30,495 nt of DNA from DASZMJ01 sp035551935 (GTDB lineage Bacteria; Planctomycetota; Planctomycetia; Isosphaerales; Isosphaeraceae): positions 1 through 30,495 of the forward strand of contig DASZMJ010000359.1 of the NCBI GenBank assembly GCA_035551935.1, read 5' to 3'. This document shows positions 1 through 7,177 of this stretch, in pieces (the first letter of the stretch is position 1; each line of letters opens with the position of its first letter). The position numbers and the translations under genes are program-made. Under the pieces are notes generated by a model. The model ran no database searches, had not been told where the DNA came from, and was given only the letters and a program-made list of their open reading frames with translations.

Positions 1-309
1 CAGGTAGCCGTCGGGCAGCGGGCCCTTCGGCACCCGGTCGTAGGAGTAGAAGGCGACGTCGGCGCCGCGGACGGTGTCGGGGTCGCGCTCGGTGATGACC
101 CCCGAGTCGTTGCACACCACGTGCCCCAGGTCGTGCTCCTCGGCGGCCTGGCGGAGCAGGAAATAGGCCTCGCCGCAGATCTGCCCGTGTCGCGGCCTGG
201 GGGGTGGCATGGGCACGATCGTCCCTCGGACGAGCTCCTCGGGGTATCCCGGGTCGGGCCGCCGGCCGAACTGCTCGGCCGTCAGCCCCGCCGCCGCGAT
301 CGTGGCCAT
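1..309 (-). CDS. Uma2-family endonuclease domain protein (partial, C-terminus beyond window)
   Basis: The first 103 codons of a minus-strand gene run off the left edge. The N-terminal half carries the ELVRGTIVPMP block followed by RHGQI, then a GHVVCNDSG strand and RGADVAFYS, which matches the beta-strand and Asp-containing strand of Uma2 (DUF820) proteins of the PD-(D/E)XK nuclease fold. The later Glu and Lys of the active site would lie outside the window, so catalytic completeness cannot be judged. The ATG is preceded by GGAGG with 7 bases between, which fixes the start. The biological role of Uma2 proteins is unsettled; planctomycetes often carry many copies. It diverges from the DnaA-like gene, and a promoter candidate lies at 361-389. 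Confidence 0.85.
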   Translation of the reverse strand, partial: MATIAAAGLTAEQFGRRPDPGYPEELVRGTIVPMPPPRPRHGQICGEAYFLLRQAAEEHDLGHVVCNDSGVITERDPDTVRGADVAFYSYDRVPKGPLPDGYL

Positions 310-360
310 CGATGCACCTCCGACGCCCGCCCCTGTCACGTCGTCTCGGGCCCCGAACCG

Positions 361-389
361 ATTATCCTTCAAGGCGCGGGGCCTGGGAA
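361..389 (-). promoter_or_regulatory. sigma-70-like promoter for the leftmost Uma2 gene
   Basis: On the minus strand TTCCCA (384-389) and GATAAT (361-366) are separated by 17 bases. The -10 element matches the consensus at five of six positions. It would give a leader of about 45 bases. Inferred from sequence only. Confidence 0.4.
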
Positions 390-419
390 GGCGGATCGAG
401 GCGTGTCGAGGTTCGAGGG

Positions 420-1478
420 ATGCCAGCCGCGGAGGTTATCCCGCAAGCGGGACCGGCCCGCTTGCCCTGGGACGGGTTCTTGGCGGGCCCGGAGAACGCC
501 CTGGCGCTGGCATGCGTCGAGGCGCTGGCGCGGGGCGAGTCGGCGGGCCTGTCGCCGCTGGTGGTGCATGGACCGGCGGGGTCGGGCAAGTCGCGACTGC
601 TGGAAGGACTCGTGGCCGACTGGGTGTCCCGTCGGCCGGGGGCGGTCGTGGCGCACCTGGGAGGCGAGGCGTTCGCGGCGCGTTGCGACGAGGCCGCCGG
701 GGCGGGCCGCGAAGGCTGGGCCGACCTCCGGGCCCGATTCCGGGGGGTGGAACTCTTCGCGCTCGACGACCTCCACGCGCTGGAGCGGTCGCCCGCGGCC
801 CGCGCCGAGCTCATTCACACCATGGACGCCCTCGACGAGGCCGGGGCGATCGTGGCGGTGACGGCCCGGGTCGGGCCGGGGCAGTGGCAGGGCTGGCCGT
901 CGCGGGTGGTCAGTCGGTTCGTCGGCGGCCTGGCGGTGCGGGTCGATCCGCCCGGGCCGGCGACGCGCCGCCGCGCCGTGCTGGACGGGGCCCGCAAGCG
1001 ATCCGTCGTCCTCTCGGCCGAGGCCGCCGACGCCCTCGCCGACGCGGCCGACGGCTTCCGCACCATCGACGGCTGGCTGGCGCGGCTCGCGTTAGCCTCC
1101 CGCCTCGACGGCCGGCGCCGACCGCTCGACCGCGATTCGGCCCTGGCGTTGCTGACGGATGACGGTGCAACCCCAGGCGCCGGACCGTCGCTCGACGCGA
1201 TCGCCGCGGCCGTCGCCGCGCGGTTCGGCGTCCGGCCGCGCGACCTCCGGGGGTCGAGCCGGCGCGCGGCCTTGGCCGTGCCCCGGCACCTGGCGATGCT
1301 CCTGGCACGCGAGCTGACCCCGGCAAGCTTCGCCGCCATCGGCCGGCACTTCGGCGGCCGCGACCCGGCCACGGTCCGCCACGCCTGCCGCGCCGCCGCC
1401 GCTCGAATCGCCGCCGACCCCTCCCTTGCCGCCCTCGCCGAGGCCCTCCGCCGCCCCTGGCGCCGTGCCGAGGCTTGA
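420..1478 (+). CDS. DnaA-like AAA+ ATPase paralogue with degenerate domain IV
   Basis: This 352-residue protein has DnaA architecture without domains I and II. Visible elements are the entry motif FLAGPENALAL (20-30), Walker A GPAGSGKS (51-58), Walker B FALDDLH (113-119), an SRFVGGLAVRVDPP strand followed by TRR (166-184), and a C-terminal domain (about 259-330) reading RHLAMLLARELT and IGRHFGGRDPATV, clearly related to DnaA domain IV. The DNA-contact signature GRDHSTV is changed to GRDPATV, so the His and Ser are lost. That argues for a paralogue or regulator of initiation rather than the replicative DnaA; an Hda-like role is possible but unproven. The ATG at 420 is chosen because homology begins soon after it; frame upstream is open but shows no homology. 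It diverges from the Uma2 gene and converges with the TIGR03067 gene. Confidence 0.75.
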   Translation: MPAAEVIPQAGPARLPWDGFLAGPENALALACVEALARGESAGLSPLVVHGPAGSGKSRLLEGLVADWVSRRPGAVVAHLGGEAFAARCDEAAGAGREGWADLRARFRGVELFALDDLHALERSPAARAELIHTMDALDEAGAIVAVTARVGPGQWQGWPSRVVSRFVGGLAVRVDPPGPATRRRAVLDGARKRSVVLSAEAADALADAADGFRTIDGWLARLALASRLDGRRRPLDRDSALALLTDDGATPGAGPSLDAIAAAVAARFGVRPRDLRGSSRRAALAVPRHLAMLLARELTPASFAAIGRHFGGRDPATVRHACRAAAARIAADPSLAALAEALRRPWRRAEA

Positions 1479-1547
1479 TGCTCTCTCGCCCCCCTGGGCA
1501 TTGGTCTCGACACGCGGCGGAAAGGAGACCACGTCGAGGAGGGCTAC

Positions 1548-1596
1548 CGGCTGTCACTCCTCCTTGTGCCTGCGACGGGGAGGAGTGACGGCCGGT
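1548..1596. terminator. long hairpin between convergent genes; also part of the dispersed repeat family
   Basis: CCGGCTGTCACTCCTCC (1548-1564) and its near-exact reverse complement (1580-1596, one G-T pair) flank a 15-base loop. It sits between the stops of the DnaA-like gene and the TIGR03067 gene, so it could terminate both transcripts, although no T-tract follows. Read on the minus strand, 1565-1620 matches the leader of the repeat at 17827-17890 (CTCACCC, GGCCCTCTCC, GGACCGGCCGTC and CCCCGT blocks in the same order). It is therefore probably a member of the same repeat family. Confidence 0.55.
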
Positions 1597-1641
1597 CCGC
1601 TGGGAGAGGGCCGGGTGAGTCGGATTCTCCCGTGGCCCGGT

Positions 1642-2082
1642 TCATTCCTTGTCCTTGGCGCGCTTCAGGTCGATGATGATCTTCTCGTAGCCGACCATCT
1701 CGAACTTGTCGGGCCGCTCGCCCATCGGGGCGAAGCAGATGGTGAGCTTGTCGTCGCCGTCGAACTTGTAGATCCCCTTGGAGGTCTGCCCCTTGGCGTC
1801 GTCGGGCCCCTCGTCGATCTTGAAGTCGATCGACTTCTCGGGCTTGGCCTTCTCGTCGAGCGTCACGGTCATCGTGTACTTGCGGCTCGGGGCGTCGATC
1901 TTCAGGGTCTTGTCCTTGAAGACGTACGTGACCTTGTCGCCATTGGCGGAGTCGGCCGTCCACTTGCCCTGGACCTTCTTGAGGTCCCCCTCGAGCGTCT
2001 TCGCGTCCTCGCCCCGGAGGCCCGCGCCCGCCAGCACCAGCAGGGCCATCGCCATCCCGACGGTCTTCGCTCGCATCGGCAT
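1642..2082 (-). CDS. TIGR03067 domain protein, secreted
   Basis: A small exported protein. A signal peptide (about MRAKTVGMAMALLVLAGAGLRG) is followed by the TIGR03067 pattern: LEGDLKKVQGKW, a strand-rich middle with YVFKDKTLKI, and GIYKFDGDDKLTICFAP near the end. This lipocalin-like family is greatly expanded in planctomycetes and has no established biochemical function. Two ATGs are possible: 2082 (GGGAG only 3 bases away) and 2076 (9 bases away, better spacing and a cleaner signal peptide). The boundary given uses the longer form. The open frame extends further upstream without homology. It converges with the DnaA-like gene. A GATAAT at 2139-2144 on the minus strand is a possible -10 but lacks a good -35. 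Confidence 0.85.
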   Translation of the reverse strand: MPMRAKTVGMAMALLVLAGAGLRGEDAKTLEGDLKKVQGKWTADSANGDKVTYVFKDKTLKIDAPSRKYTMTVTLDEKAKPEKSIDFKIDEGPDDAKGQTSKGIYKFDGDDKLTICFAPMGERPDKFEMVGYEKIIIDLKRAKDKE

Positions 2083-2339
2083 CCACTCCCTTCGCGCGGT
2101 TCGATCGTCGTCCGTTCCCTCGACCGAGGGCCGCACCTATTATCGGCGGGCGGCTCGCCCTCTGGACATTTTGTCACGTCGCACGCGGCGTCCCATCGAG
2201 ATCGGACCAGAGTCCCCCTTCGAGTCCGGCCAGCCACTTCATCCGCGACGGCGAGACGGTCGGCCCATCGTGACCGCAGCTCCGCCTCCGGGTCGTCCTC
2301 TCGCGGTCCCGCGCGCCCCGTGCCGGCGGGGTTGATCGA
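2083..2339. other. intergenic stretch, no gene seen
   Basis: This is the gap between the hemW stop and the TIGR03067 start. It contains a slightly AT-richer patch at 2137-2175 with the -10-like GATAAT on the minus strand, which could begin the TIGR03067 transcript. No RNA gene or coding frame with family resemblance is visible. Confidence 0.4.
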
Positions 2340-3521
2340 TCAGAGGAAGTCGCAGAGCACGTCGTCGGCGACGAAGAGACCTTCTCGCGTGAGGCGGAGG
2401 CGGCGGCCGTCGTCGTCGAGGAGGCCGTTGTTGACGTGCTTCTGGATGGCGGGCCCGGCGAGGCCGTCGAGGTCGAAACCGGTGCGGCGGGCGAAGTCGG
2501 CGCGGTCGAGGCCGAGGGAAGTGCGGCGGAGCATGAGGGTGGCGGTCTCGCGGGCGCGGCCCTCGGGGTCGAGGGCCTCGGTCGGGCCGGTTGCGGGGCG
2601 ACCGGATTCGAGCCGGCGGAGGTAGGTCGAGAGGTCGCGGGTGTTGACCGATCGGATTCCCTCGATGTAACGCGCCGCCCCGAGGCCGACGCCGAAGTAC
2701 GCGTCGTTGGCCCAGTAGACGAGGTTGTGCCGGCACTCGTGGCCGGCCCGGGCGAAGTTGGAGACCTCGTAGTGGGTGAATCCCTCGGCGGCGAGGCGGT
2801 CGATGGTCTCCTCGAACATCGACCGCTCGGCCTCCTCGTCCAGGGGGCGGACGAGGCCGGCCTCGCGCCGCTTCCAGAGGGCGGTGCCCTTCTCGAAGAC
2901 GAGGCCGTAGCACGAGAGGTGGTCGGGCCGGAGGGCGAGGGCGGCGTCGAGGTCGAGGCGCCAGTCGGCGGGGGTCGAGCCGGGGACGCCGAAGATCAGG
3001 TCGAGCGACCAGCGGGCGAGCCGGGGGCGGATCAGCTCGACGGCCCGCCCGACCTCCTCGGGTTGGTGGTTCCGCTCCAGCACGCGGAGCGACTCCGGCC
3101 GGAACGACTGCGCCCCGAGGCTGACCCGCTCGACACCCCCCTCGGCCAGCACGGCCACCTTCTCGGCGTCGAGCGTGCCGGGGTTCGCCTCGACGGTCCA
3201 CTCGCCGCCGGGCTCCGGTGGGAACCACGCGCGGACGAGCGCCAAAAGCCGCGCGAGCCGGTCGGCCTCCAATCGGGTCGGCGTGCCGCCGCCGATGAAG
3301 ATCGTGTCGACCGGCTGGGGCTCGCCGAGCATCGCCAGCTCGCGGGAGAGGGCGTCGAGGTAGCGGTCGGCCTGGTCGTCGGCGCCGGCGAGCGAGGCGA
3401 AGTCGCAGTAGCCGCACTTGTGGGCGCAGAAGGGGACGTGGACGTAGGCCGCGCGCGGCCAGACCCACGGGGGCGGCCGGTGGGCGTCGGCGTCGGGGAG
3501 GGTCGCGGTCGAAGGGCTCAG
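2340..3521 (-). CDS. hemW: HemW, radical SAM heme chaperone
   Basis: The protein carries the radical-SAM cluster motif CAHKCGYC (C32, C36, C39 from the proposed start), then FIGGGTPT, EANPGT, SLGAQSF and the HNLVYW motif. The last fits the HNxxYW signature that separates HemW heme chaperones from genuine coproporphyrinogen dehydrogenases. Length (393 residues) is usual. Expected role: cytosolic 4Fe-4S/SAM protein that binds heme and passes it to respiratory targets. The start is unusual: no ATG, GTG or TTG occurs in frame between the upstream open frame and the cluster motif. The best candidate is CTG at 3519-3521, which overlaps the TGA of the NifU-domain gene as CTGA and suggests translational coupling. 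The neighbouring Fe-S scaffold fits a cluster-dependent enzyme. Confidence 0.88.
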   Translation of the reverse strand: MSPSTATLPDADAHRPPPWVWPRAAYVHVPFCAHKCGYCDFASLAGADDQADRYLDALSRELAMLGEPQPVDTIFIGGGTPTRLEADRLARLLALVRAWFPPEPGGEWTVEANPGTLDAEKVAVLAEGGVERVSLGAQSFRPESLRVLERNHQPEEVGRAVELIRPRLARWSLDLIFGVPGSTPADWRLDLDAALALRPDHLSCYGLVFEKGTALWKRREAGLVRPLDEEAERSMFEETIDRLAAEGFTHYEVSNFARAGHECRHNLVYWANDAYFGVGLGAARYIEGIRSVNTRDLSTYLRRLESGRPATGPTEALDPEGRARETATLMLRRTSLGLDRADFARRTGFDLDGLAGPAIQKHVNNGLLDDDGRRLRLTREGLFVADDVLCDFL

Positions 3522-3787
3522 GGGACGGCCTCGAGGAAGCGGACTTCGGGGACGCGGGTCTTGAGGGTCGCCTCGACGCCCATCGTCAACGTCATGATCG
3601 CCGACGGACAGCCCTGGCAGGCCCCCGTCATCCGGACCTGGACGATGTCGTCGTCGTCGAGGCCGACGACCACGACGTCGCCGCCGTCGGCCCGCAGGCC
3701 GGGGCGGACCTCGGCGTCGAGGACGGCCTCGATCCGGTCGAGCAGGGCACGCTTGCGGGCATCCGGGGTCGTCGCGGCGTCGGGCAT
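3518..3787 (-). CDS. NifU C-terminal domain protein (Fe-S cluster scaffold, Nfu type)
   Basis: The 89-residue protein consists almost only of a NifU C-terminal domain: LDAEVRPGLRADGGDVVVVGLDDD, then VRMTGACQGCPSAIMTLTMGVEATL. The CQGC pair (C57, C60) would bridge a 4Fe-4S cluster in a dimer. Nfu proteins carry assembled clusters to apo-targets in the cytosol. There is no A-type or N-terminal IscU-like domain. The stop overlaps the proposed hemW start, so the two are probably co-translated; HemW, a 4Fe-4S protein, is an obvious client. Upstream GAGAGG lies about 10 bases before the ATG. A TACAAT at 3892-3897 (minus) is a possible -10 without a clear -35. Confidence 0.9.
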   Translation of the reverse strand: MPDAATTPDARKRALLDRIEAVLDAEVRPGLRADGGDVVVVGLDDDDIVQVRMTGACQGCPSAIMTLTMGVEATLKTRVPEVRFLEAVP

Positions 3788-3907
3788 GGTCGGTGGGCCT
3801 CTCGTCTCGGTCGGTCGCGGTCGATCGGCTGCGCAAAGCGGACGGCCCCGGGCCGCCCGTGGGCGACTCGGGGCCGCTGGGTTGCTGCTGTATTGTAGGC
3901 GCGCGGC

Positions 3908-4264
3908 TCAGTAGCCGCCGCCGTAGCCGCCGCGGCTGCCGCGGCCACCGCCGCCGCCGTAGCCGCCGCCGCCGCCGTAGCCACCGCCACCGCCACCGCC
4001 ACCGCCGCCACCGGGGGTGCGGGGCTTGGCCTCGTTGACGGTGAGCCGGCGCCCCTGGTAGTCGCTGCCGTCGAGGCTCTCGATGGCGGCGTCGGCCTCG
4101 TCGTCGTTGTCCATCTCGACGAAGCCGAACCCGCGGCTCCGCCCGGTCTCGCGGTCGCTCAGCACCTGGGCCGAGCGCACCGAGCCGTACTGCTCGAAGA
4201 TTTGCTGCAAGTCGTCGGAGGTGACCGAGTAGGTCAGGTTCCCCACGTAGAGCCGTTTCGCCAT
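3908..4264 (-). CDS. glycine-rich RRM RNA-binding protein
   Basis: One RRM domain occupies residues 3-80, with RNP-2 LYVGNL (5-10) and RNP-1 RGFGFVEM (44-51), both with their RNA-stacking aromatics. It is followed by a Gly/Tyr tail from about residue 85 to 118. This is the architecture of cyanobacterial Rbp and plant GRP proteins, single-stranded RNA binders often induced by cold. The tail is coded by a GGC-type microsatellite-like stretch (about 3910-4015) prone to length change. The ATG at 4264 is chosen because the RRM begins directly after it. The leader is long (about 112 bases from the promoter at 4383-4411) and contains a palindrome close to the start, so autoregulation at the RNA level is conceivable. 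Confidence 0.93.
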   Translation of the reverse strand: MAKRLYVGNLTYSVTSDDLQQIFEQYGSVRSAQVLSDRETGRSRGFGFVEMDNDDEADAAIESLDGSDYQGRRLTVNEAKPRTPGGGGGGGGGGGYGGGGGYGGGGGRGSRGGYGGGY

Positions 4265-4271
4265 CGCAATC

Positions 4272-4284
4272 GCCTGAGTCAGGC
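4272..4284. promoter_or_regulatory. palindrome in the RRM gene leader
   Basis: GCCTGAGTCAGGC is a perfect 6+1+6 palindrome ending 8 bases before the RRM start codon, where a Shine-Dalgarno sequence would sit; no clear SD is present. It could be a protein-binding site or a small structure affecting ribosome access. Confidence 0.35.
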
Positions 4285-4382
4285 ACTCCACCTTCCGGCA
4301 CCGAAGACGAGGCCGAGCCGACCGCGACACCACGGACAAACCGCCCGATTCCGCGTCCCCGCCCCGAGCAGGGCAACCGATG

Positions 4383-4411
4383 GTTCTATGCAGCCGGCCC
4401 GCGATTGTCAA
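4383..4411 (-). promoter_or_regulatory. sigma-70-like promoter for the RRM gene
   Basis: A perfect TTGACA (4406-4411 on the minus strand) and TAGAAC (4383-4388) are separated by exactly 17 bases. Transcription would start near 4376 and give a leader of about 112 bases. Confidence 0.6.
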
Positions 4412-4439
4412 CCGCGACCTCACCGAAATCCGACGTCCG

Positions 4440-5042
4440 TCACTCCTCCTCGGGCGCCCCGAGCAGCTCGACGGGGCGGACGACCAGGCCGGGAAGGAGC
4501 TCCGTGCGATACTCGGCCCCGTCGGCGACCTGCGTCTCCTCCCAGACGTCGCCGGCGCGACGCAGGACGGTCAGGAGCCTGCGGGCCGGGTCGAGGACCC
4601 AGTACTCCAGGACGCCGGCGCGGAGATACTCCTCGCGCTTCTCGACGTAATCGCGCCCCTCGCCGCCGGGGCTGACGACCTCGACGACGATCGCCGGGGT
4701 CCAGCGGTCCCAGGGCCGAGGCCCCGACGGCGGCGGGTTGAGGTAGACGGCCTGGTCGGGGTGACGGTCCGACTGCATCCCCGGCAATCGTAGCCGGCAT
4801 TCCCCGCCGCCGGCGGCGTACCGGATGATCCCCGGGTGCTCCTCATCGTACAGGATGAACAGCCGAGCGAGCCGCCGCACGGTGCGGCCATGATTGACTC
4901 CGGGCACCTCGGTCACGACGACGACTCCCCGTGCCAGCTCGTACAGGAGGCCGTCCTCGGCCTCGGCGTCGATGAAGTCCGCCAGCGACAGCCGCCGGCC
5001 GTGGTCGGCCGGGCCGAGGCGGATCGCGGTGGTCGTGGCCAT
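4440..5042 (-). CDS. Uma2-family endonuclease domain protein
   Basis: A complete 200-residue Uma2 (DUF820) protein with the PD-(D/E)XK core: YELARGVVVV near residue 34, HPDQAVYLNPP carrying the metal-binding Asp, PAIVVEVVSPG carrying the Glu, and DYVEKREEYLRAGVLEYWVLDP with the Lys and the following strand. All expected catalytic positions appear present. Family members are predicted nucleases of unknown target. It lies 39 bases downstream of the DUF962 gene on the same strand, so they may share a transcript. The Shine-Dalgarno region is weak (GAGGG about 12 bases upstream). It is a different subfamily from the partial copy at 1-309. Confidence 0.92.
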   Translation of the reverse strand: MATTTAIRLGPADHGRRLSLADFIDAEAEDGLLYELARGVVVVTEVPGVNHGRTVRRLARLFILYDEEHPGIIRYAAGGGECRLRLPGMQSDRHPDQAVYLNPPPSGPRPWDRWTPAIVVEVVSPGGEGRDYVEKREEYLRAGVLEYWVLDPARRLLTVLRRAGDVWEETQVADGAEYRTELLPGLVVRPVELLGAPEEE

Positions 5043-5081
5043 GATCGGAAGGCCCTCGGGATCGGGTCGGGGACGGGCCGG

Positions 5082-5411
5082 TCACGCGCCCCGGCGCGGC
5101 AGGACGAACCGGGCGAGCCCGCCGGCCAGGCCGCGGACGACGGCCCAGGCGATGACGAACGGCGTGGTCGGGTGCTTGAGGATCGTCGGCAGGTTCTTCT
5201 CGAACAGGAAGTGCCCGCTGAACATCAAGGCATAGCCGCCCAGGAACAGGCCCAGCGACCAGAGCGGCCGGAACGGCAGGAGCACCACCGCCAGCGCCAC
5301 CATGGGCCAGCCGACGCCGACGTGGAGGAAGCTGTTGACCGGGTGCGCGTGGTCCTTGCGGTAGTTCGCCACGAACCGATCGAGCCACGAGGCGGTCGCG
5401 TCCGGGGTCAT
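5082..5411 (-). CDS. DUF962 (Mpo1-like) membrane protein
   Basis: A 109-residue protein with the DUF962 pattern: FVANYRKDHAHPVNSFLHVGVGWPM, then two hydrophobic helices, then SGHFLFEKNLPTILKHP and a final hydrophobic segment. The HPVN and GHFLFEKN blocks, with their conserved His residues, match the family of yeast Mpo1, an Fe(II)-dependent dioxygenase acting on 2-hydroxy fatty acids. A related lipid role here is inference. The start at 5411 has AAGGAG 9 bases upstream, and the homology starts soon after it. An open frame extends upstream into the 5448-5505 hairpin but is not protein-like. The protein is likely in the inner membrane. Confidence 0.85.
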   Translation of the reverse strand: MTPDATASWLDRFVANYRKDHAHPVNSFLHVGVGWPMVALAVVLLPFRPLWSLGLFLGGYALMFSGHFLFEKNLPTILKHPTTPFVIAWAVVRGLAGGLARFVLPRRGA

Positions 5412-5447
5412 CCGTGGGGACTCCTTCCCTTCGGGTTCTCGGGGGTC

Positions 5448-5505
5448 GGGACAGGATCGGGGACTGGCTCCGAGTCTTCGAGGTGCCTGTCCCCGATCCT
5501 GTCCC
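5448..5505. repeat. 17-base perfect inverted repeat (long hairpin)
   Basis: GGGACAGGATCGGGGAC (5448-5464) is exactly reverse-complemented at 5489-5505 with a 24-base centre, itself partly self-complementary. It lies between the cytochrome stop and the DUF962 start, both on the minus strand. It could be a terminator for the upstream operon or a miniature palindromic element. It is unrelated in sequence to the repeat family seen elsewhere in the window. Confidence 0.75.
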
Positions 5506-5556
5506 AACATATCAGCGCCGGGCAGCCGGGCCCAAGGCCAAGATCGCCCCGACCAT

Positions 5557-7134
5557 TCAAGGCTTCGCGAAGGCCTTCGGGTCGATCCCCTTGTGGACCT
5601 TCGGGTCGTCGTATGTGTCGAGTCCCTTGTGGCGGATCTTGTCGAAATACTCGGGGAACTTGAAGTGGGGCGAGTTGTCGGCGTCGTGGCACTTGAGGCA
5701 GGTCGTGCGCTCGGCGCGTTCGGGGGTCAGGGCCACGGCCTTGCGGAAGGAGGCGTCGTCGGGCGCGGCGGAGTGCTTCGAGCCGGGGCCGTGGCAGTTC
5801 TCGCACTGGTTGCCCTTGAGGTACGGAGTCAGGGCCTCCGAGCGGTAGCCGGTCGTGTACTCCAGGCCGGTGGCGTGGCAGGCGATGCATTCGGCGTCGA
5901 ACCGGCGGTCGCGGCGACGGTCGGCGGTCAGGGCGTCGAAGGCGCGGGCGTGCTTGGTGCTGACCCACTTGAAATAGGTCTTCTCGTGGCACTCCTTGCA
6001 GGCCAGGGCGCCGACGAACGTCGACCCCGGGGCGCCGTCGACGAAGGCATGCTTCGGGAAGTCCTCGACGACCCCGGCCTCCTTCAGGAGTGCCTGGAAG
6101 TCCTCGTCGACGAGCGCGCGGAGCGGCTCGGTCTTCTTGTCGTAGGAGAGGTCGAGCTCGACGAGGCGATACCGGGGCTTCGCCTTGCGGTCGGCGCCGA
6201 GGCCGACGACGCCGACGTACTGCCCCTTGCGGCCGACCTGCACGAGCATCGTCTTGCCGCCGTTGACCCACGACGGCTCGCGCTCCGGGTCGGGCACGTC
6301 GGAGGTCGCCACCACGACGTCGAAGCCGGGGAACGCCTTCGCCAGCGCCGCCGCCTTCTTCGGGGCCCGGCCGGGCAGGTCGAGCGTCGCCGGGGGCGCC
6401 TCCTGGACCAGCAGGACCTGGAAATCCGTGTCGTTCTCCAGGTCCTTGAGCGTCGCTTTGAGCGCCTCGTCGGCCCCCTTGACGGCGAGCATCTCCTTGT
6501 TCGGGTCGTTCAGCGCCGCGAACGCGGCCGGGTCGAGCACGGCCGTCACGCCGACCCGGATCGGCCCGGCCTTGACCCGCACGGCCCTGGCCACGACCGA
6601 CTCCAGGCCGCTGGCCGGGACGACGTTGGCCGCGACGACCTTCGGCCGCTCGCCGACGTTGAGGTACTCGCCGATGGCCTTGTCGATGCCGACCTTCAGG
6701 TCGTCGGCGCTCAGGGCCACGGCGTCGTACTTCATGACGTTCAGGGCCTTCAGCGCGATGCCGAGCTTGATCCGCTCCTCCTCGGCGCCGCCGCGGGCGT
6801 CGGCCGGGTCGTGGATCAGGGAGCCGAGGTCGAGCCGCACCAGCGGCCAGCCGCGGGCCTCGAGCTTCTTGAGGAGGTCGAGCCGGCGGGCCATCCCCCC
6901 TTTCTGCCCCTCCGAGCAGCCGCAAGGCTCGAGGTAGCCGTCCTGCTGGCCGGTGAGGATCAGCGCCGCGGCCACGCCGTCCCAGTCGGCGAGCGGCCCC
7001 TTCGGGGGCGTCGCGGCCGCGGGGCTGCCGCCGACGGTGGCCGAGGTCCGTTTGCCGTCGCAGGCCGGGACGGCCAGCGCGAGCAGGCCGAGCGCCGTCG
7101 CGCCGAGGAGGCCTCGTGCAGATCGATGGAACAT
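5557..7134 (-). CDS. four-heme c-type cytochrome lipoprotein with phosphoesterase-like N-terminal region
   Basis: The N-terminus has a lipoprotein-type signal ending LALAVPAC (C25). The middle part (about 52-345) begins LILTGQQDGYLEPCGCSEGQKGG and resembles the N-terminal domain of the UshA/5'-nucleotidase metallophosphoesterases, without a clear full set of metal ligands. The C-terminal part has four heme motifs: CKECH (379), CIACH (416), CENCH (444) and CLKCH (479), with extra His residues for distal ligands, as in cytochrome c554-like domains. It should be a periplasmic, membrane-anchored electron carrier. The EPCGC pair near residue 70 is a second redox or metal candidate. It lies 43 bases downstream of the DUF1573 gene, forming an operon. 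The electron donor and acceptor are unknown. Confidence 0.88.
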   Translation of the reverse strand: MFHRSARGLLGATALGLLALAVPACDGKRTSATVGGSPAAATPPKGPLADWDGVAAALILTGQQDGYLEPCGCSEGQKGGMARRLDLLKKLEARGWPLVRLDLGSLIHDPADARGGAEEERIKLGIALKALNVMKYDAVALSADDLKVGIDKAIGEYLNVGERPKVVAANVVPASGLESVVARAVRVKAGPIRVGVTAVLDPAAFAALNDPNKEMLAVKGADEALKATLKDLENDTDFQVLLVQEAPPATLDLPGRAPKKAAALAKAFPGFDVVVATSDVPDPEREPSWVNGGKTMLVQVGRKGQYVGVVGLGADRKAKPRYRLVELDLSYDKKTEPLRALVDEDFQALLKEAGVVEDFPKHAFVDGAPGSTFVGALACKECHEKTYFKWVSTKHARAFDALTADRRRDRRFDAECIACHATGLEYTTGYRSEALTPYLKGNQCENCHGPGSKHSAAPDDASFRKAVALTPERAERTTCLKCHDADNSPHFKFPEYFDKIRHKGLDTYDDPKVHKGIDPKAFAKP

Positions 7135-7177
7135 CCCTATCCCTCGGGAGGTTGTGGGGGTGACGGGCCGACGGGAC

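Noticed and set aside
362..440. TTATCC at 362 and 435 as DnaA boxes marking an origin
   Set aside because: Only the first six bases of the nine-base box match, there is no cluster, and the first is better explained as the -10 box (GATAAT) of the divergent gene.
3910..4015. GCC/GGC-rich repeat tract as a noncoding repeat
   Set aside because: It encodes the glycine tail of the RRM protein in frame and ends with a normal stop.
2340..4376. A single 678-codon minus-strand frame as one large protein
   Set aside because: Only the last 393 codons resemble a protein (HemW). The upstream part lies over the NifU-domain and RRM genes in another frame.
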